A stretch of 64,000 bases of DNA from assembly GCF_947623445.1 (NCBI RefSeq), contig NC_135244.1, forward strand, positions 17,298,860 through 17,362,859. Direction: 5' to 3'. The stretch comes from Clavelina lepadiformis. Taxonomy: Eukaryota; Chordata; Ascidiacea; Aplousobranchia; Clavelinidae. The notes beneath the pieces were generated by a model. It was not told the DNA's origin. It searched no databases and saw only the letters and a list, made by a program, of their open reading frames with translations. Shown here one piece after another: positions 60,701 to 64,000 of this stretch. The position numbers and the translations under genes are program-made. The number at the start of each line of letters is the position of its first letter. Positions within the stretch are counted from its first letter, which is position 1.

Positions 60701-63188
60701 ACAAAACTGGAATTCAAAACGTAGTGGAGATGTTAACATATTGTTTATATGGATTTCAAGTATTGGTTACAATTATTAAAAATGTGTGAGCCTGAAACGT
60801 TATCTATAGTTGGGGGAGGGGGGAAGTGAGATTGTTTTTGTTTTTTTTCTGTAATCACTGGCACCATCTAGCGGCTTGTTATTTTATACTATACCTACGA
60901 ATATCCTTGAGACCCTTCATAGGGTACTTCTACGGTAGTGTCTCACTCATTCGCATAATAAGAATAACAATAGTTTTTACAATCACCAGACTCTGTTCAT
61001 AAAAATATTACTGACTAAATGGATATATCATTTCAATGTAGGACAAATGCCTGCGTGTTGATGAAGTCTTAATGGAAGTCGAAGCCAACTTCTCCCAAGA
61101 GTTTACGTTTTTGTGCACGAAGTCGGTGAAACTGATAGTCCTTGGACTGATCGCCGAAAACGATAGAGTAGGATTTACTTTAGATGGAAAAGTCGCTAAG
61201 CAGAGAATTGCCTGTAAAGGTTGGTTATAGTTTTAGCCTTTTTGTTTATTCCATATCTTTCATATATACAACACTCTTGGTTTATATTAGATTGCTTTAC
61301 GGTGCTATACTTTTACTGGCGGTTGCGGTTAGTTATTAATTAATCTTTTAGCTTCTAGCTTTTGGAACAAACATTTTAACTGTTTACTGCATTAGTAAAG
61401 GTTGAATTTTACAGATTATCGCGTTTACTCTTTATGTTAGACCACCGTTTGTTTTAGTCTGTAATATTATTTGTTAATAACAACCCAACAGTAACTTTTT
61501 CTGTTTTTTTTCGCGTATTGTCATCCATTACTAACAGTTATAACTAGCAAGCAAAACACTTACCGTCGTAAAAGCTTTTCAAAATTTCAGGCAAACGGAG
61601 GAACACTCAATTCGATTCTAGCAGCGACGAATTGAAGATGGATTTGAGCGAAGATGACAGTCCCATGCTGCCAGATTCAACCAACCAACATACCTGTGAA
61701 GACATCTTGAACAAAATGGGCAACGACTACATAGAAGGCGAAGTAATCCGCAACGACAGTTGTCCGCCTCCGAAACGAAGCCGTAAAACGACGAACTCTT
61801 TCGATTCGGCGACGTCAGAATCGACAGTCAACAGCCCGAATACGTCAAACATCCCCGTCTACACTCCACCGAGGGATCCTAGACTACACGGGAAAGTTGT
61901 CGAACAGATGAAAACGGCGGCCACGAAGACTTCCGACCCTGTAGGAAGTTCAAGTTCGACGTTGCTTAGCGATGCCTATATTCCGGTCGATTCCCAAAAT
62001 TCCACTTCAGATCCGTCAACAAAGAGATCTGCCGACAAAAAGAGCGGCAGGCCCTCTGTGAGCGCAAACAAGAAGTCCCACAGTTTCGAGCGCACCGAAA
62101 AACTGAAGTCGTTTGCCACAAAGTTTTTGTTTAGATCCAATTTCTCCGTTCAGACTGATCAATTTATCAAGGCCGCAAAGGAGCAATTTAAGAACGAGCG
62201 TTTCACTGCAAGCGAGCTCGCTTTTGAGGCATACGTTCGCGATTTTGTAGCACTGTCAAACAACGATTTTTATTTTGCCGATAAAATGGGTGGTCTTGGC
62301 GTTACATATACAGGTTTAAGACATTTTGGAGCTGCCACATATCGCTCGCGAGTTACCTTGCCGTTTGCTGACTTGCTCGATGAGGTCCGCGACACAACCC
62401 ATTCTTATCTCAGCGGCAAGCCCGATAATAAAGAAAAGCTGGACTCAATATGTGATTTTATCGCGGTTCGCTTTTCTGACAAGTTTACTCGGTTGCACCC
62501 AGCCGAAGTAAAACCCATCTGTCGCAACTTGATCTTGATATCAGCAATACGAAACGTTGAAAAGTTTATGTTCGGCCGGCACGATTCAGGATTAAGTCTA
62601 CGTCAGGATCGCACGAAACGTAGCCCGACGACGCCACCAAAAATCACTTCGACGACGTCAACAGTTCCGTCTCACGCTCCTGCCTCATCGAATTGTAATA
62701 AAGAAGCGTGGAAGCGTCAGCCGATTTGCCAACAACCATGTTTGTCTTCTACAATGAATGAGCGAAAAGAAAATTCTTCCCCTCATGTAGTTTCACCCTA
62801 TCCTAAGCCATCCATCAGCGACATTGTTCCTGATAACAACACCAGTTCAGATCTCCCACGAATCGTTAAAATGAGAAATGCAGACACAAATACTAAAAGT
62901 GTTGGCGCTAATGTCAAAATATCTTCAAACAATCCGACAACATCGAACAAGGTCGCAGCTTTGAAACTGCTGGCTGATATTATCCGCCGGAACGGATCTT
63001 GTTCGAAGTCTCGTCTCCGTGATTTGTGGACAAACGAAGCGGATAAGTCCGTCAGAAAAGTTTTCGGCTCTGGCGTGTCCTTCGCCCTCTCCTTGAGAAA
63101 ATTCGAGACCATTTTCCCCATCGCCGACGATGGCAAAGTTTTTATAAATGAAAACGCCCTAAAACAGTTTCTTAAACGCAATACTTAA
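54732..63188 (+). CDS. Large uncharacterised protein with repeated winged-helix-like units
   Basis: Exons 54732-54866, 54971-58522, 61042-61219 and 61591-63188 keep phase and encode 1,820 residues. An alternative in-frame ATG lies at 54708. I do not recognise the gene. A degenerate unit recurs: an aromatic/acidic helix followed by F-x-V-x-x-D-F-L-x-x-x-F-x-x-x-P-x-x-F-x-L. Examples start at about residues 107 (HKFVSVDFLRKMFVESPQF), 272 (HFVDIDFLTSAIEKFPQHL), 456 (VLVDCDFMRKTFQNFKDRF), 610, 760 (YFINEDLLIAFLQKYRDDF) and 855. Similar tails occur at about 1180 and at the C-terminus (1742-1820). The end motif (FLxxxPxxFxVxxxxVxF) resembles winged-helix folds such as those repeated in Egalitarian-type proteins. 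A very basic stretch (about 924-955, KKKKKRK) suggests nuclear or RNA/DNA binding. Exon 2 is unusually long (3,552 nt). A poly(A) signal lies at 63807. Confidence 0.78.
58523..61041. other. Large intron 2 of the winged-helix-repeat gene
   Basis: About 2.5 kb, AT-rich. The reverse strand of 58830-58980 holds a protein-like frame (VVEFDNSNSHITGEIIKHLG) bounded by a possible acceptor and by GTAAAC; it could be a stray exon fragment. Otherwise only low-complexity runs (GA microsatellite near 59413, G-run near 60815). Confidence 0.45.
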
Positions 63189-64000
63189 GCCATCGAATCA
63201 TAAAAACTGTGCCTTTGAAATCAAAATGTTAAATGCCTTAAACACATGTGAGTTGTATACTGCTTTACACTTGTCAATTTGTGTAACAGTGTTCAGTTTT
63301 AGGTTATTTTGCCTTCGGTTTGTTTGTCGTCGGTAGTTTCCAAAAGATTTTGTTTTTCTTCTCTAAAATTGTTTTTTGACGTCAGCAACGTGAAATTCAC
63401 AGCAGTGTTTTCTTTTTTCGTTGTTTGCTGCTGTACGTAGCCCGTTGTTTTATGTACTACATTAGAGTTTTTGCATTGTTTAAGTTTTAAAGCTGCTCAG
63501 TTTTCTGTTCCTTTTGCGTTGTCATGTTTGATTTGTTCCTCTTGAAACTCTAACTTGCCCATAAACGTTGCACAGCTTCACTATCGGAGACACGCGTATA
63601 TATCATGCCAAAATATGCTTCAGGCTATTTCAGTGTATTATTTAATTCATTTCTTATTGAACAATCTTCTGCTACATCTTCATCTTGGTTAAAATATTAT
63701 TTTTATTTATTAATTTGCATAAAACCAAGCTGTAAATCTGTGCTGGTACTGTGAAGTGTTCACTTTGTTATTTGCGAGGACGACTTTGTTATCGAAGAAG
63801 GTTATAAATAAACGGGGTATCGATAACTTTCTTTTATCCGTTATTTGTAACCCAGAGACCTGCTGTATGTATTTTTGTTTCTAATGTAAGCAGCAATACC
63901 GCTGCATACAGAAGTAGAACCACGTAAAACACGTGAACATATAGGCCGCACCTATAACTGCTAATAAGAAGAATGCCGATTTACCGCAGTTTCGGATAAT
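63189..64000. other. 3' UTR and downstream flank
   Basis: T-rich sequence after the stop codon. AATAAA at 63807-63812 is a good poly(A) candidate, giving a 3' UTR of about 640 nt. No other gene recognised. Confidence 0.5.

Overview
The window is AT-rich animal genomic DNA with spliced genes, GT-AG introns mostly of about 100-400 bp, and TE-rich intergenic tracts. The gene content (rolling-stone-like, RWDD2, BRPF, NDUFB11, BUD31 and a ZXD-type zinc-finger gene) points to a metazoan. Compact genes, many small hAT/pogo/foldback elements, an abundant TAGGCCTA palindrome and an operon-like BUD31/zinc-finger junction are compatible with an ascidian tunicate or another marine deuterostome. That assignment is inference and not certain.

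Layout. (1) 689-1909 (+): a rolling-stone-like membrane protein in 3 exons. (2) 1910-6101: no gene recognised; a long 3' hairpin and decayed transposon pieces. (3) 6102-7729 (+): RWDD2-like gene with two homologous, phase-compatible last exons in tandem. (4) 8887-18873 (-): a complete 18-exon BRPF (MOZ/MORF complex scaffold) gene, convergent with RWDD2. (5) 18874-23366: intergenic, with a foldback element carrying a nested pogo-like element. (6) 23367-24980 (-): NDUFB11-like complex I subunit in 3 exons. (7) 25002-31112: repeat field with two more foldback copies, tRNA-like SINEs and a dispersed repeat. (8) 31113-31547 (+): BUD31 in one exon, followed about 80 bp after its poly(A) signal by the first splice acceptor of (9) a ZXD-like zinc-finger gene, 32147-35696 (+). 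(10) 35697-54731: a gene-poor, transposon-dominated stretch holding a truncated TE-like ORF, hAT elements (one nested inside another, both with intact 8-bp target duplications), a mosaic GTACC-family element, and a mariner pseudogene. (11) 54732-63188 (+): a four-exon gene for a protein of about 1,820 residues built from degenerate winged-helix-like units, with a strongly basic segment. I do not recognise it; it is the best candidate for something undescribed.

Genes do not form one pathway. Chromatin (BRPF, possibly the ZXD-like protein and the large basic protein), splicing (BUD31) and mitochondrial (NDUFB11) functions are simply neighbours. All exon joins were made by hand from splice signals, reading phase and remembered family sequences. 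No database search was run.
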